NCBI GenBank assembly: GCA_002381945.1
Contig: DFXY01000048.1
Span: 53,680-69,478, forward strand
Direction of reading: 5' to 3'
Length of the DNA: 15,799 bases
Source: Bacteriovoracaceae bacterium UBA4096
Lineage (GTDB): Bacteria; Bdellovibrionota; Bacteriovoracia; Bacteriovoracales; Bacteriovoracaceae
Positions 1-6,922 of this stretch are shown here, one piece after another (the stretch's first letter is position 1; the number at the start of each line of letters is the position of its first letter). The notes beneath the pieces were generated by a model. It did no database searches. It was given only the letters and a program-made list of their open reading frames with translations, and was not told the origin of the DNA. Both the position numbers and the translations under genes were made by a program.

Positions 1-744
1 ATTCAGTTACCTGTAGAACTTAAAATTGATTGTTCAAAAACTACTCAGTTTGCTTCGGCCTTTGATTTAATTAGCATAAACGCTAAGACTAAAGTTATTC
101 CACTCTATCTGAGTTCTTCTCAAAGTTATTGGGCAATGACCGAAAAAATGGTTAAGGCAATGGCGGGAATGGAGAGTTACTCGATACCTCTGGATTGGAG
201 TAGTGCCAGTTATTCACTGGCCTTTGGGGCCCTAAATCAGAAGATGGATTTCCCTGGACTATTTCCGGATGAGCTTCAGGCCGATGCTAAGTTCTTTCAG
301 ATTCTGGAGCAGTTTCAGGCAGTAACTCTGAATGAGAATGGCATTGCAGTCATTCCTTTGGACGAGCATCACTCTTTAAAGTTCGATGTCTCTGATGCTC
401 TGGATTTGGTTCCGACGCTTGGTTATTTTCTTGCCCACATTGAAGGCCTTCATGAATTAAATGGTATTCAAAACCTGATCCATAAAGAAAGTGATCGCTT
501 GGGAGAAATCATTAAACTATTAAAAGTTTTTGACCGAGAGGCCCACACGGATGGTAAATCTTTATTTATCAAAGGGGATAAAAATCGGATCAAAGAAAAA
601 AGAGATTTGAGTTTACCTAATGATCATCGCATGGTGATGACGGGAGCTTTATTCCTGATTCATCATGGTGGGGGGACACTGGCCCCCGTCACCGCTGTAG
701 AAAAATCTTATCCAGAATTTTTTGACTTAATTATTTCTTCTTAA
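1..744 (+). CDS. aroA: 3-phosphoshikimate 1-carboxyvinyltransferase (EPSP synthase), C-terminal part; 5' end outside window
   Basis: This enzyme transfers the enolpyruvyl group of phosphoenolpyruvate to shikimate 3-phosphate, the penultimate step of the cytosolic shikimate pathway to chorismate. The reading frame is open from base 1, so the N-terminal part lies upstream and 247 codons remain. Visible family motifs, in order: SKTTQFASA (the usual SSQ substrate-binding motif, here TTQ), LDWSSASYSLAFGAL (substrate Ser/Tyr region), DALDLVPTLG (catalytic Asp region), NLIHKESDRL (the KESDR motif with its catalytic Glu), NDHRMVMTGAL and EKSYPEFF (the Arg and Lys that contact PEP in the E. coli enzyme). 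An oddity is that the residue two before KESDR, Arg in the common LRVKESDR form, is Ile here. The stop overlaps the convergent gene that follows by 14 nt. Family assignment is very secure. Confidence 0.95.
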   Translation: MQLPVELKIDCSKTTQFASAFDLISINAKTKVIPLYLSSSQSYWAMTEKMVKAMAGMESYSIPLDWSSASYSLAFGALNQKMDFPGLFPDELQADAKFFQILEQFQAVTLNENGIAVIPLDEHHSLKFDVSDALDLVPTLGYFLAHIEGLHELNGIQNLIHKESDRLGEIIKLLKVFDREAHTDGKSLFIKGDKNRIKEKRDLSLPNDHRMVMTGALFLIHHGGGTLAPVTAVEKSYPEFFDLIISS

Positions 745-1321
745 ATTTAACTTTAATGGTCTCACCAGTATTGATGTCAGAACCTTCAAGCTCAATAAAA
801 TTGCATCCATTTGGCACACCAATAAGATTCTTGCTCACATTACAAAATGTACGATTCAAATCTATCTTCCGGTAACGCCCTGAGGCCCCCAAAGTTAGTA
901 CTGATTTCACTTCGCATTTACCATTAACCATTTCACTGTTAATTTCCATCGTGGTTTCAGTTAAATCATGTTTAAGTTCAGAAAGGTCATTAAGTTTAAT
1001 TTTAAATGAATCTCTTGAAGCATTAATACCTTGAAATTTCACTCGCTCTTTAATACTGGAACGAATCATTGAATGAACTTCTTTGGTGTCTTTACCATTG
1101 TTCATGATCCAATAAAATTCCATATAATTTTTTTCAACATTCTTATTGCTGGTCACAAATTTACAATCAGCATCAGTCTGAGTGTGAATCATCATTACGT
1201 TCTCTTCGTTATGATTTTTTTCCATAGTAAATAGCTTTTTCTCTCCACTTTGGGCGAGTGCATTTAAACTAGTGAGCGAAAGAGTCATGGCCAGAAGCGT
1301 AGTCGTCATTGATTTTTTCAT
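731..1321 (-). CDS. Small secreted protein of unknown function
   Basis: I do not recognise this family. The product is 196 aa with a clear Sec signal peptide (MKKSMTTTLLAMTLSLTSLNALAQ, probable cleavage after ALA), so it should be periplasmic or secreted. The mature part is hydrophilic, has Lys-rich patches, contains Cys residues clustered in the last 70 residues and ends in a basic KVKFKKK tail. An in-frame GTG lies two codons upstream at 1327. I prefer the ATG at 1321 because the sequence TGAGGTG immediately before it is a good ribosome binding site, and the GTG would be part of that site. The 3' end overlaps aroA in convergent orientation, and the next gene upstream is divergent, so it is probably a single-gene transcript. 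Function cannot be inferred. Confidence 0.7.
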   Translation of the reverse strand: MKKSMTTTLLAMTLSLTSLNALAQSGEKKLFTMEKNHNEENVMMIHTQTDADCKFVTSNKNVEKNYMEFYWIMNNGKDTKEVHSMIRSSIKERVKFQGINASRDSFKIKLNDLSELKHDLTETTMEINSEMVNGKCEVKSVLTLGASGRYRKIDLNRTFCNVSKNLIGVPNGCNFIELEGSDINTGETIKVKFKKK

Positions 1322-1428
1322 ATTCACCTCAAATGATTTTTACTTAGCATAATCGTCATTAAGCCGCGACTCTAGTCCAAGAGAAATACTTTCAAGGGGT
1401 GTCCAGTAAGTAGACAGCTTGGATTTCT

Positions 1429-1457
1429 CTTGATTACACTAAGTTAACTTAATCAAG
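1429..1457 (+). promoter_or_regulatory. Inverted repeat in the leader of the FecR-domain gene, touching its ribosome binding site
   Basis: Perfect 8-bp arms CTTGATTA (1429-1436) and TAATCAAG (1450-1457) flank a 13-nt centre that contains the perfect palindrome AAGTTAACTT (1441-1450). The right arm runs into the AAGGAAG ribosome binding site (1455-1461), 5 nt before the ATG at 1466. It could be a repressor operator or an RNA hairpin that masks the ribosome binding site. Which one is not decidable from sequence alone. Confidence 0.4.
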
Positions 1458-1465
1458 GAAGCTTT

Positions 1466-2023
1466 ATGCGGTATTGGGTTTTGGTGATGTGTATGATGAT
1501 CAGTTCAGCTTGGGCCCAAATGGGAGAGGTGACTGAACTTATTGGAACTAAAGACGCGTATATTAAGCGAGAAAATTCCAAGATCATGCTTAGTAAAAAA
1601 TTGAAACTGGATGGCGGTGACGAAATCTTTTCTGAGACCGCTGAAGTTCTCATCCGCCTTTCTTCAGGCACTCTATTGAATATTGGAAAAAACACCCAGC
1701 TTAAATTAACTAAGGAAATGATCGATCTCTTTAAAGGCATCATCAGACTTAAGGTAGTGAAGGATTCTAAAGTTCAGGCAAATGGAGTGGCCTTCGAGGC
1801 CCAGACCTCTGACTTTGAAGTATCATGGTTCGATAACAACTCGATTGATCTGGATGTCTATAAGGGAGAGGTGACGGTTTCATCTCCTCACGTCCATACT
1901 TTTGTGCCAGAAATTGTGAAGAAGAAAGAAGGCTTTACTTACAACCCTTTAAGCCCCAGCTTTAACCGCCGAAGCTTTGCTCCTAAACTTAAAAATCAGC
2001 TACTTAAGTCAAAAATTAAGTAA
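1466..2023 (+). CDS. Secreted FecR-domain protein
   Basis: The product is 185 aa with a short Sec signal peptide (MRYWVLVMCMMISSAWAQ, cleavage near AWA-Q). The body follows the FecR pattern: a GDEIFSETAEVLIRLSSGTLLNI segment, a short LFKGIIRLKV strand pair, FEAQTSDFEVSW in place of the usual RGTxFxV, and LDVYKGEVTVSS. In this family the beta-rich periplasmic domain senses or scaffolds surface structures. Classical FecR proteins are anti-sigma regulators with a membrane helix, but this copy has neither an N-terminal cytoplasmic part nor a sigma-factor neighbour. A role in envelope or exopolymer assembly is therefore more likely than iron signalling (inference). The ribosome binding site AAGGAAG sits 5 nt before the ATG. 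The next gene starts 68 nt downstream on the same strand, so the two may be co-transcribed. Confidence 0.75.
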   Translation: MRYWVLVMCMMISSAWAQMGEVTELIGTKDAYIKRENSKIMLSKKLKLDGGDEIFSETAEVLIRLSSGTLLNIGKNTQLKLTKEMIDLFKGIIRLKVVKDSKVQANGVAFEAQTSDFEVSWFDNNSIDLDVYKGEVTVSSPHVHTFVPEIVKKKEGFTYNPLSPSFNRRSFAPKLKNQLLKSKIK

Positions 2024-2091
2024 TACCTAATCTTTTTGCTCCGCTTAGCCGATATGGTTTTTAACTATATCTGCAACATGGAACAAATAGC

Positions 2092-3465
2092 ATGGTTAGG
2101 TTAACGGCACTCGCACTCGGAATTCTGGCCCTCTTTTACTCTATCAACGTAAAGTTGGATAAGAAGCCTGAAGTTGCTTTTGATGATGAGGATCTTCGCC
2201 CTAAGAAAGTCCGAAAGGGCAAAAAGAACCGTGCCCCCGCTTCAGTTGCTAAAAAGACCGTAACACCTCCAGCTAAATCTTATGAACAATTCCGTCCTGA
2301 ACCTCCACGATATGAAGCTCCTGAACCAGAGATGCCGGTTGAAGATTATGGATCACCATCCGGTGGCGGCGAGAGTGTAGCTCAGCCGAGTTATATCTCG
2401 AGTGGTTATTCTTATGGGGGAGGGCGATCAGGTTCTGGATACAGTTCTTCTGGTCGATCTTCGTCGGGGAGTGATTCAGATTCATCTAATTCTGGTAGTT
2501 CAACAGCCTCGACCTCTAATCCTGTCATTTTAGGTGGAGGTGGTGGTGGTGTGTTTCTACCACCAGAATCTCAACCTTGTAAGGGGGATGAATGTCCTCA
2601 ACCACCAGAACCTGAAGAACCAAAGGATGAGACTTTAACTTGTTCCAGTAACAAGGGAGGCGGGGCCTATGCAAATCCCATCGCAGTTGGACTCACATGT
2701 TCTTCGACAGCTAAAATTAAATACTGTCTTAGTCAGGGTGCTTGTTGCGATCCTAAAACTTCAGGAACCTCATTTGCTTCAAATGTTATCGTAGGTGAGG
2801 ACTCGGGAAATTATTGTTTAAGCTTTTATGGTGAATCTTCTTCACTTGGTAAATCTTCAACAGTCACTGAGTTGTCTTATACCATCAACAATACTTTGCC
2901 TGATATTCAGGTAAGTCATGCTCAGACTTTTTACCAGACGACTCAACTCTCGGGTGTAAGTTTATTAAAAAGTAATGACTTTGAGAAATTGAACTTTGAA
3001 ATGGGTCAGATCAGTTTAAAATCCAATAATCCAGGTTCTGCAGACTGTGAAGAAATTGTGACTAATTATGTTTCTTTACCAGCACCAGCTCCAGCGGTGG
3101 TTATGTCACCACTTGATATGTCGGTCATTGAACTTTCCAAACAGGTAAAAATTCCATTTAGTGTTAACCACCTGACTTATGGTGATAACTACATCACCAG
3201 TTACGTGGTTAACAAGAATTATGCGACTCCACTGTATGCGTGTTCAACGACAAAAATTAATCTTTCTGACTTTGAATACTTCCAGGCCGATGTTTCACAG
3301 GCTTCAGCAGTGCTTTCAAATGTGCGGGAATTTTCAGGAGAGTTTACTGTCTATGGTTTCTTTGAACCGGATATTACAAATCCAGCTCGAGGTCCTGCAG
3401 GTTCTAGTTCAGAATCTCAGGATGGACGTAGCTTGAAGTCCGGTCTTTTTGGAATTTTCTTCTAA
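2092..3465 (+). CDS. Membrane-anchored Pro/Gly/Ser-rich surface protein, unknown family
   Basis: I do not recognise a known domain. The 457-aa product starts with a single hydrophobic helix (about residues 3-20) followed by Lys/Asp, which looks like an uncleaved anchor or a signal peptide without an obvious cleavage site. Residues about 25-105 are basic then Pro/Glu-rich. Residues about 105-145 are almost pure Gly/Ser/Tyr. A run of six Gly occupies 148-153, and a CKGDEC motif (163-168) is followed by a Pro/Glu stretch. The remaining 270 residues look folded, with further Cys near 184, 203, 212, 218 and 219 (a CC pair). The arrangement of anchor, flexible wall-spanning stalk and disulfide-containing head suits an envelope-exposed protein (inference). 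The ribosome binding site is weak. An in-frame TAA at 2062-2064 limits the start, and ATG 2092 is the only good choice. Confidence 0.75.
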   Translation: MVRLTALALGILALFYSINVKLDKKPEVAFDDEDLRPKKVRKGKKNRAPASVAKKTVTPPAKSYEQFRPEPPRYEAPEPEMPVEDYGSPSGGGESVAQPSYISSGYSYGGGRSGSGYSSSGRSSSGSDSDSSNSGSSTASTSNPVILGGGGGGVFLPPESQPCKGDECPQPPEPEEPKDETLTCSSNKGGGAYANPIAVGLTCSSTAKIKYCLSQGACCDPKTSGTSFASNVIVGEDSGNYCLSFYGESSSLGKSSTVTELSYTINNTLPDIQVSHAQTFYQTTQLSGVSLLKSNDFEKLNFEMGQISLKSNNPGSADCEEIVTNYVSLPAPAPAVVMSPLDMSVIELSKQVKIPFSVNHLTYGDNYITSYVVNKNYATPLYACSTTKINLSDFEYFQADVSQASAVLSNVREFSGEFTVYGFFEPDITNPARGPAGSSSESQDGRSLKSGLFGIFF

Positions 3466-3476
3466 TATTAAAAAAA

Positions 3477-3502
3477 GGATCAGAGACTTGAGTCCCTGAT
3501 CC
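3477..3502 (-). terminator. Rho-independent terminator of the repeat-protein gene
   Basis: GGATCAG (3477-3483) pairs with CTGATCC (3496-3502). An A/C mismatch follows, then a GAC/GTC inner stem. On the minus strand the stem is followed by seven T (A run at 3470-3476), the textbook form. It lies 10 nt beyond the stop of the gene ending at 3512. On the plus strand no T tract follows, so it is mainly a minus-strand terminator, although the hairpin also sits just after the stop of the convergent plus-strand gene. Confidence 0.85.
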
Positions 3503-3511
3503 ACCCAAGTT

Positions 3512-3904
3512 CTATTCTTCAGTTGCTTCCATGTCTTCCATTTCTTCCATCTCTTCAGCAGGCACAGTTGTGTCCATGTTGGATGGCGTCTCTTCCTGTT
3601 CTTCCATATCAGTAGATGTAGAAGGAGTAGTTGTTGTTGAATCTTCCTGCATCTGCGGATCAGTAGTTGTAGAAGGAGTAGTTGTTGTTGAATCTTCCTG
3701 CATTTGCGGATCAGTAGTTGTAGAAGGAGTCGTTGTCGTTGACTCTTCCTGCATCTGAATGTCAGTACTAGTGCTGTCTGTGGTACTAGTCGAAGGGGTT
3801 CTTTGCATTGACTCCTCTTCTTCTTGGACTGAACTTGTTCCAGTATTGGCGTAAAGTGGAATAGCGAGCATTAAAGCGGCCATTGTACAAAGTAATCTTT
3901 TCAT
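3512..3904 (-). CDS. Secreted acidic Thr/Ser/Glu-rich repeat protein
   Basis: The product is 130 aa with a clean signal peptide (MKRLLCTMAALMLAIPLYA-NTG). The mature chain is entirely low-complexity: Thr, Ser, Glu, Gln, Met and Asp, with no aromatic residues or Cys after the signal. Its core is a 17-residue unit of the form QMQE(E/D)STTTTPSTTTDP, present three times with degenerate copies on both sides, and the tail is Glu/Met-rich. Such chains are intrinsically disordered, and Thr/Pro-rich ones are often O-glycosylated or act as periplasmic or surface spacers in other proteins (family-level analogy only). The ribosome binding site AGGAGGT is ideal at 6 nt before the ATG, which suggests strong translation. 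A solid terminator follows. It is a monocistronic gene, and I do not recognise a named family. Confidence 0.8.
   Translation of the reverse strand: MKRLLCTMAALMLAIPLYANTGTSSVQEEEESMQRTPSTSTTDSTSTDIQMQEESTTTTPSTTTDPQMQEDSTTTTPSTTTDPQMQEDSTTTTPSTSTDMEEQEETPSNMDTTVPAEEMEEMEDMEATEE
3588..3740. repeat. 51-bp tandem repeat array inside the acidic repeat-protein gene
   Basis: Two nearly identical 51-bp units lie at 3639-3689 and 3690-3740, preceded by a diverged copy at 3588-3638. A degenerate partial copy continues to about 3790. The period is a multiple of three and encodes 17 residues, so copy-number changes keep the frame. Confidence 0.9.
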
Positions 3905-3933
3905 CGAGACCTCCTGTTTTTAGGACTAATGTT

Positions 3934-3951
3934 TCTGGTATCTCTACCAGA
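3934..3951 (-). promoter_or_regulatory. Leader hairpin upstream of the repeat-protein gene
   Basis: TCTGGTA (3934-3940) and TACCAGA (3945-3951) are perfect 7-bp arms around the tetraloop TCTC. The hairpin lies about 30 nt upstream of the ATG, just before the AGGAGGT ribosome binding site. It may stabilise the 5' end of the transcript or be a protein-binding site. No T tract follows on either strand, so it is not a terminator. Confidence 0.4.
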
Positions 3952-4013
3952 TGAAAAACCCCTTCATTGAATCAGTGACCCATCAGGCATAGGAACTCTA
4001 AATGTTCTAAAGA

Positions 4014-4035
4014 TTAAGGTTTTATTAAAACTTAA
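4014..4035. promoter_or_regulatory. AT-rich inverted repeat in the divergent intergenic region 3905-4165
   Basis: TTAAGGTTTT (4014-4023) pairs with AAAACTTAA (4027-4035), with one bulged G and a 3-nt loop. A second small palindrome, ATGAA-A-TTCAT, lies at 4063-4073. The 261-bp region separates two divergent genes and must hold their promoters. I could not fix convincing -35/-10 pairs, and no further gene is visible in it. Confidence 0.3.
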
Positions 4036-4165
4036 ATTCTCGAGTATTAAATAATTTATTTTGATGAAATTCATATTTATGTCATGCTGTTAGTAGGACA
4101 AGAATAAAAGATGGAGTTACCAAGAATTAGAAAAACAAAAGAATAACTAGGAAAGTGAGATAGTC

Positions 4166-4789
4166 ATGAATGTACCCGCCATTGCTAAAAAGACTTATGA
4201 AGAGCTCAAAGGCGTGCCGGAATACATGGTGATTTATAATTTTGTTTTGGAAAATCTCCTACGATTAACTGACAAATTCGTTAGGGCAAAACTGATTCAT
4301 GCAGTAGTTGATGAATTTAATAATGAAAGTTTTTCCCATCCATTGGTTCAAGAATTAAGCCCTTGTAAGTTAGGCTGTACGGCCTGTTGTCACACCCAAG
4401 TAAGCGTCACGGATGATGAAGCCCAACTTCTGGTGAAACTGATTGAAGATGGTGTGGAGGTGAATAGGGAACGTCTGAGCAAACAAGCAGCAGTCGGGAA
4501 CGATAGTGCTGCTTTCTTCAAACTAAAATATCAGGACCGAAAATGTATCTTTTTAGGAGCTTCTGGCGCCTGTTCTGTTTATGAGGATCGTCCTTCAGTC
4601 TGTCGCACTAATGTTGTATTGGGGGATGCCTCTCAATGTGACACTTCTAAAGGTATTAAGCCCACACGATTAGTGAAGACTCCGAAGTCTGATCTTGCCA
4701 TTTACGCATCTTTTGAAGCCGCAGAATCAAGCGGAACTCTTCCCCATATGGTTGATCAGTTTTTAGAATTATCAGAAAACGCCAGTTAG
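4166..4789 (+). CDS. YkgJ-family cysteine-cluster protein
   Basis: The product is 207 aa and cytoplasmic (no signal peptide or membrane helix). It carries the cysteine cluster typical of the YkgJ family (Zn/Fe-chelating domain): Cys67, Cys71, Cys74 and Cys75 in CKLGCTACC, then Cys127 (RKCIFL), Cys136 (GACSVYEDRP), Cys146 (SVCR) and Cys158. The CxVYEDRPxxCR segment is the family signature. The biochemical role of the family is not well established; a bound metal or Fe-S centre is expected from the Cys pattern. The N-terminal 60 residues are helical and specific to this protein. The ribosome binding site is poor (AGGAAAG lies unusually far upstream). The exporter gene starts 15 nt after the stop, so the two are very probably one transcript. 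Confidence 0.88.
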   Translation: MNVPAIAKKTYEELKGVPEYMVIYNFVLENLLRLTDKFVRAKLIHAVVDEFNNESFSHPLVQELSPCKLGCTACCHTQVSVTDDEAQLLVKLIEDGVEVNRERLSKQAAVGNDSAAFFKLKYQDRKCIFLGASGACSVYEDRPSVCRTNVVLGDASQCDTSKGIKPTRLVKTPKSDLAIYASFEAAESSGTLPHMVDQFLELSENAS

Positions 4790-4804
4790 TGGCATAATTT
4801 GTGA

Positions 4805-6922
4805 GTGCCAAAAATAAAGCATAGTCTCCTTAATTTTGTACAAAACAAAGCTCCACTTACCGTCGGTATATTTTTTCTGATATTTGGTTTTGCCTTCTGG
4901 GGTCTTCAATTTAGTCGCCTGGAGTTGGATATCTATGATGTCTATGATCCAAACTTTCAAAGTAGTCATGATCTTGCCGAGATGAAAGAAAATTTCGCTG
5001 ATCAGTCTCAGGTGCTTGTCGCCTTTGAATTCATCGCTCAGCCTAAAGGTTCCGAAGTTTGTAAATTAATGGAGTGGAGTCGAGAGCTTTCAAGGAATAA
5101 GGACATTAAAGGGGTTTCATCTTTATGGTCGATTCGGGCCCCTAAGTCTCAAGCAGGCAAGCTCTGGTACCCCAGGGTGCAGCAGGATCCTTGTCTGATG
5201 AGTTCATCTGATAGGGTAAGACTCACAGATGCTCTGACCTCTTCTTTCTTTCGTCATCTGATCTCCCAGACTGGCACCAATGATCTGGTTTTTGATATTT
5301 CATTTTCCAATAAGAGTTCTGATATTTCACAAATTGAAGAATTGATGGATCAAACCAATAATTTCTTGAAAAAAGATTTGCCTGAAGTAAAAGTCAGATA
5401 CCTGGGTCTTGCAGGTTTTCGTTACTACTTCAAAAAGATAATTCAGAAAGACAGTATTTATAGCGCCCTTATTCTATTAGTGATCATTTTTTTTATGAGG
5501 ATCATCTTTGGTACCTGGAAGAGTGGGATGTTCCTGATTATGACCCTGACTGGCACTACGGTTATTCTTTATGGGGTTTTAGCATTGTCAGGAGTCTCGA
5601 TTGATATTTTAGCTAATAATCTGTTCCTGATGACGGCAGTTGCAGGGATGGCCGATTTTATTTTTGTCAGCCAGTATCAAATGTCAGGAAATTATCAGGA
5701 GAGTTTCAGAAGACTGATTGTACCCTGTTTTTTTACCACCTTTACCACTCTGGTCGGATTTCTATCTTTAAACACTTCTGACTTAAGTATTATTCAAAGA
5801 TTTGGAAATGGTGCCGCTTTAGGAGCATTGGTTGAGTGGCTCATGATGTTTCTGTTTCTTCCGGCATGGCTCAAAGTCACGAAACAAGATAAAGTTTGGG
5901 TCAATCCTTCTCAGAGTTATCGTGGGAAATGGATTGATAAAATCGAAGAGATAAAACTTTCGCCACTTATGATTCGCATTCTTGTTCTACTAACAGTTTT
6001 ATCGCTGCCAGCATTTTTTTATTTAAACGATCAAGATTCTCCCGTGAAAAATCTTCCGAAGCATCATGTTTTAAGACAAGCTTATGAGGATTTTCAAAAT
6101 AAATTTGAATGGCAGGGACAGGCCTATCTTTATTTTCCTCAAAAATTGGATAAAAAAGATCATGATCGAATCCTAAAAGAAATCTACGGATTAAAGTTAG
6201 TGTATAGGGTTGAAAACCCTGAAGAGTTGGCCGATGAATGGTCTAAAGGTTTGCCCCCACTCCGACAGGATCTCATACGACGAGAATTGAGTATGACACC
6301 CTTGTGGGAAAGATATTACTCAAATGCCGGGACTTTACGTGTACCTTTGTATTTAACAGAACAGGATCTTCATTCCTTACGTAATTTAAGAAGTGAAGTA
6401 GAGAAAATTTGTCACGACAAATGTCGTCTGGCAGGGCAGAGAATTGTTTATCTGGAGTATGGAGAAAAGATTGCCAGGAACATGATGGAAAGCTTTGCCG
6501 TAAGCCTTGTCTTGGTTATTAGTATTATCGGATTTTTACTTTGGAAAACAGGACATGGTCATCATTTTTGGGCTGTTTCTTTATCGGCCTTGATGGGCCC
6601 TTTAATTACCCTTACCCTTATCGCTTTATTTCAAATACCGGTGACATTGGTAACCTCCATTTTCCTGGCAGTGATGGTAGGTCAGGCAGGGGATAATGCC
6701 ATTCAATTTATACTGGTGCCTGAAGGGAATTTACAGCAGGCCATTGTTAACCGCTCACGTGCAAGTCTGTTGCTTGCACTGGTGATGATTCTGGGAAGTT
6801 CCTTATTCTTACTGCATACCCTCTGGCCCATGAAAATTCTGGGAGTTTTATTTATAATTGGCTTTTTGATCAATATCATTGGGGACGTCTTTGGCCTTAA
6901 AGGACTGCTTACAAAATCTTAA
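4805..6922 (+). CDS. RND/MMPL-family transporter
   Basis: This is a 705-aa inner-membrane transporter with the duplicated RND plan. TM1 is at about 17-35, followed by a periplasmic loop of about 180 aa, a five-helix bundle (about 217-357), TM7 (about 388-405), a second periplasmic loop of about 150 aa and a last five-helix bundle (about 565-700). TM4-like segments hold charged residues expected for proton coupling: AVAGMADFIFVSQY in the first half and VGQAGDNAIQF in the second, matching the GxxxD pattern of MMPL exporters. The loops are shorter than in AcrB-type pumps, consistent with MMPL/HpnN-like lipid or hydrophobic-compound export (inference; the substrate is unknown). The start is GTG at 4805, because an in-frame TGA immediately precedes it and no ATG follows for many codons. 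No periplasmic adaptor or TolC gene is adjacent. The stop overlaps the convergent gene by 4 nt. Confidence 0.88.
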   Translation: MPKIKHSLLNFVQNKAPLTVGIFFLIFGFAFWGLQFSRLELDIYDVYDPNFQSSHDLAEMKENFADQSQVLVAFEFIAQPKGSEVCKLMEWSRELSRNKDIKGVSSLWSIRAPKSQAGKLWYPRVQQDPCLMSSSDRVRLTDALTSSFFRHLISQTGTNDLVFDISFSNKSSDISQIEELMDQTNNFLKKDLPEVKVRYLGLAGFRYYFKKIIQKDSIYSALILLVIIFFMRIIFGTWKSGMFLIMTLTGTTVILYGVLALSGVSIDILANNLFLMTAVAGMADFIFVSQYQMSGNYQESFRRLIVPCFFTTFTTLVGFLSLNTSDLSIIQRFGNGAALGALVEWLMMFLFLPAWLKVTKQDKVWVNPSQSYRGKWIDKIEEIKLSPLMIRILVLLTVLSLPAFFYLNDQDSPVKNLPKHHVLRQAYEDFQNKFEWQGQAYLYFPQKLDKKDHDRILKEIYGLKLVYRVENPEELADEWSKGLPPLRQDLIRRELSMTPLWERYYSNAGTLRVPLYLTEQDLHSLRNLRSEVEKICHDKCRLAGQRIVYLEYGEKIARNMMESFAVSLVLVISIIGFLLWKTGHGHHFWAVSLSALMGPLITLTLIALFQIPVTLVTSIFLAVMVGQAGDNAIQFILVPEGNLQQAIVNRSRASLLLALVMILGSSLFLLHTLWPMKILGVLFIIGFLINIIGDVFGLKGLLTKS

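Noticed and set aside
1396..1420. GGGTGTCCAGTAAGTAGACAG resembles the end of some insertion sequences
   Set aside because: The symmetry is only four bases per arm, there is no second end, and no transposase remnant is nearby.
1453..1743. 96-codon open frame on the minus strand
   Set aside because: It is opposite the FecR-domain gene, which has a signal peptide and a good ribosome binding site.
3588..3740. CRISPR-like array
   Set aside because: The units are contiguous with no unique spacers, are in frame with a coding gene and have a period divisible by three.
3531..3758. Val/Ser/Cys-rich open frame opposite the repeat-protein gene
   Set aside because: It is an antisense reading of the 51-bp repeats. 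The minus-strand frame has the signal peptide, ribosome binding site and terminator.
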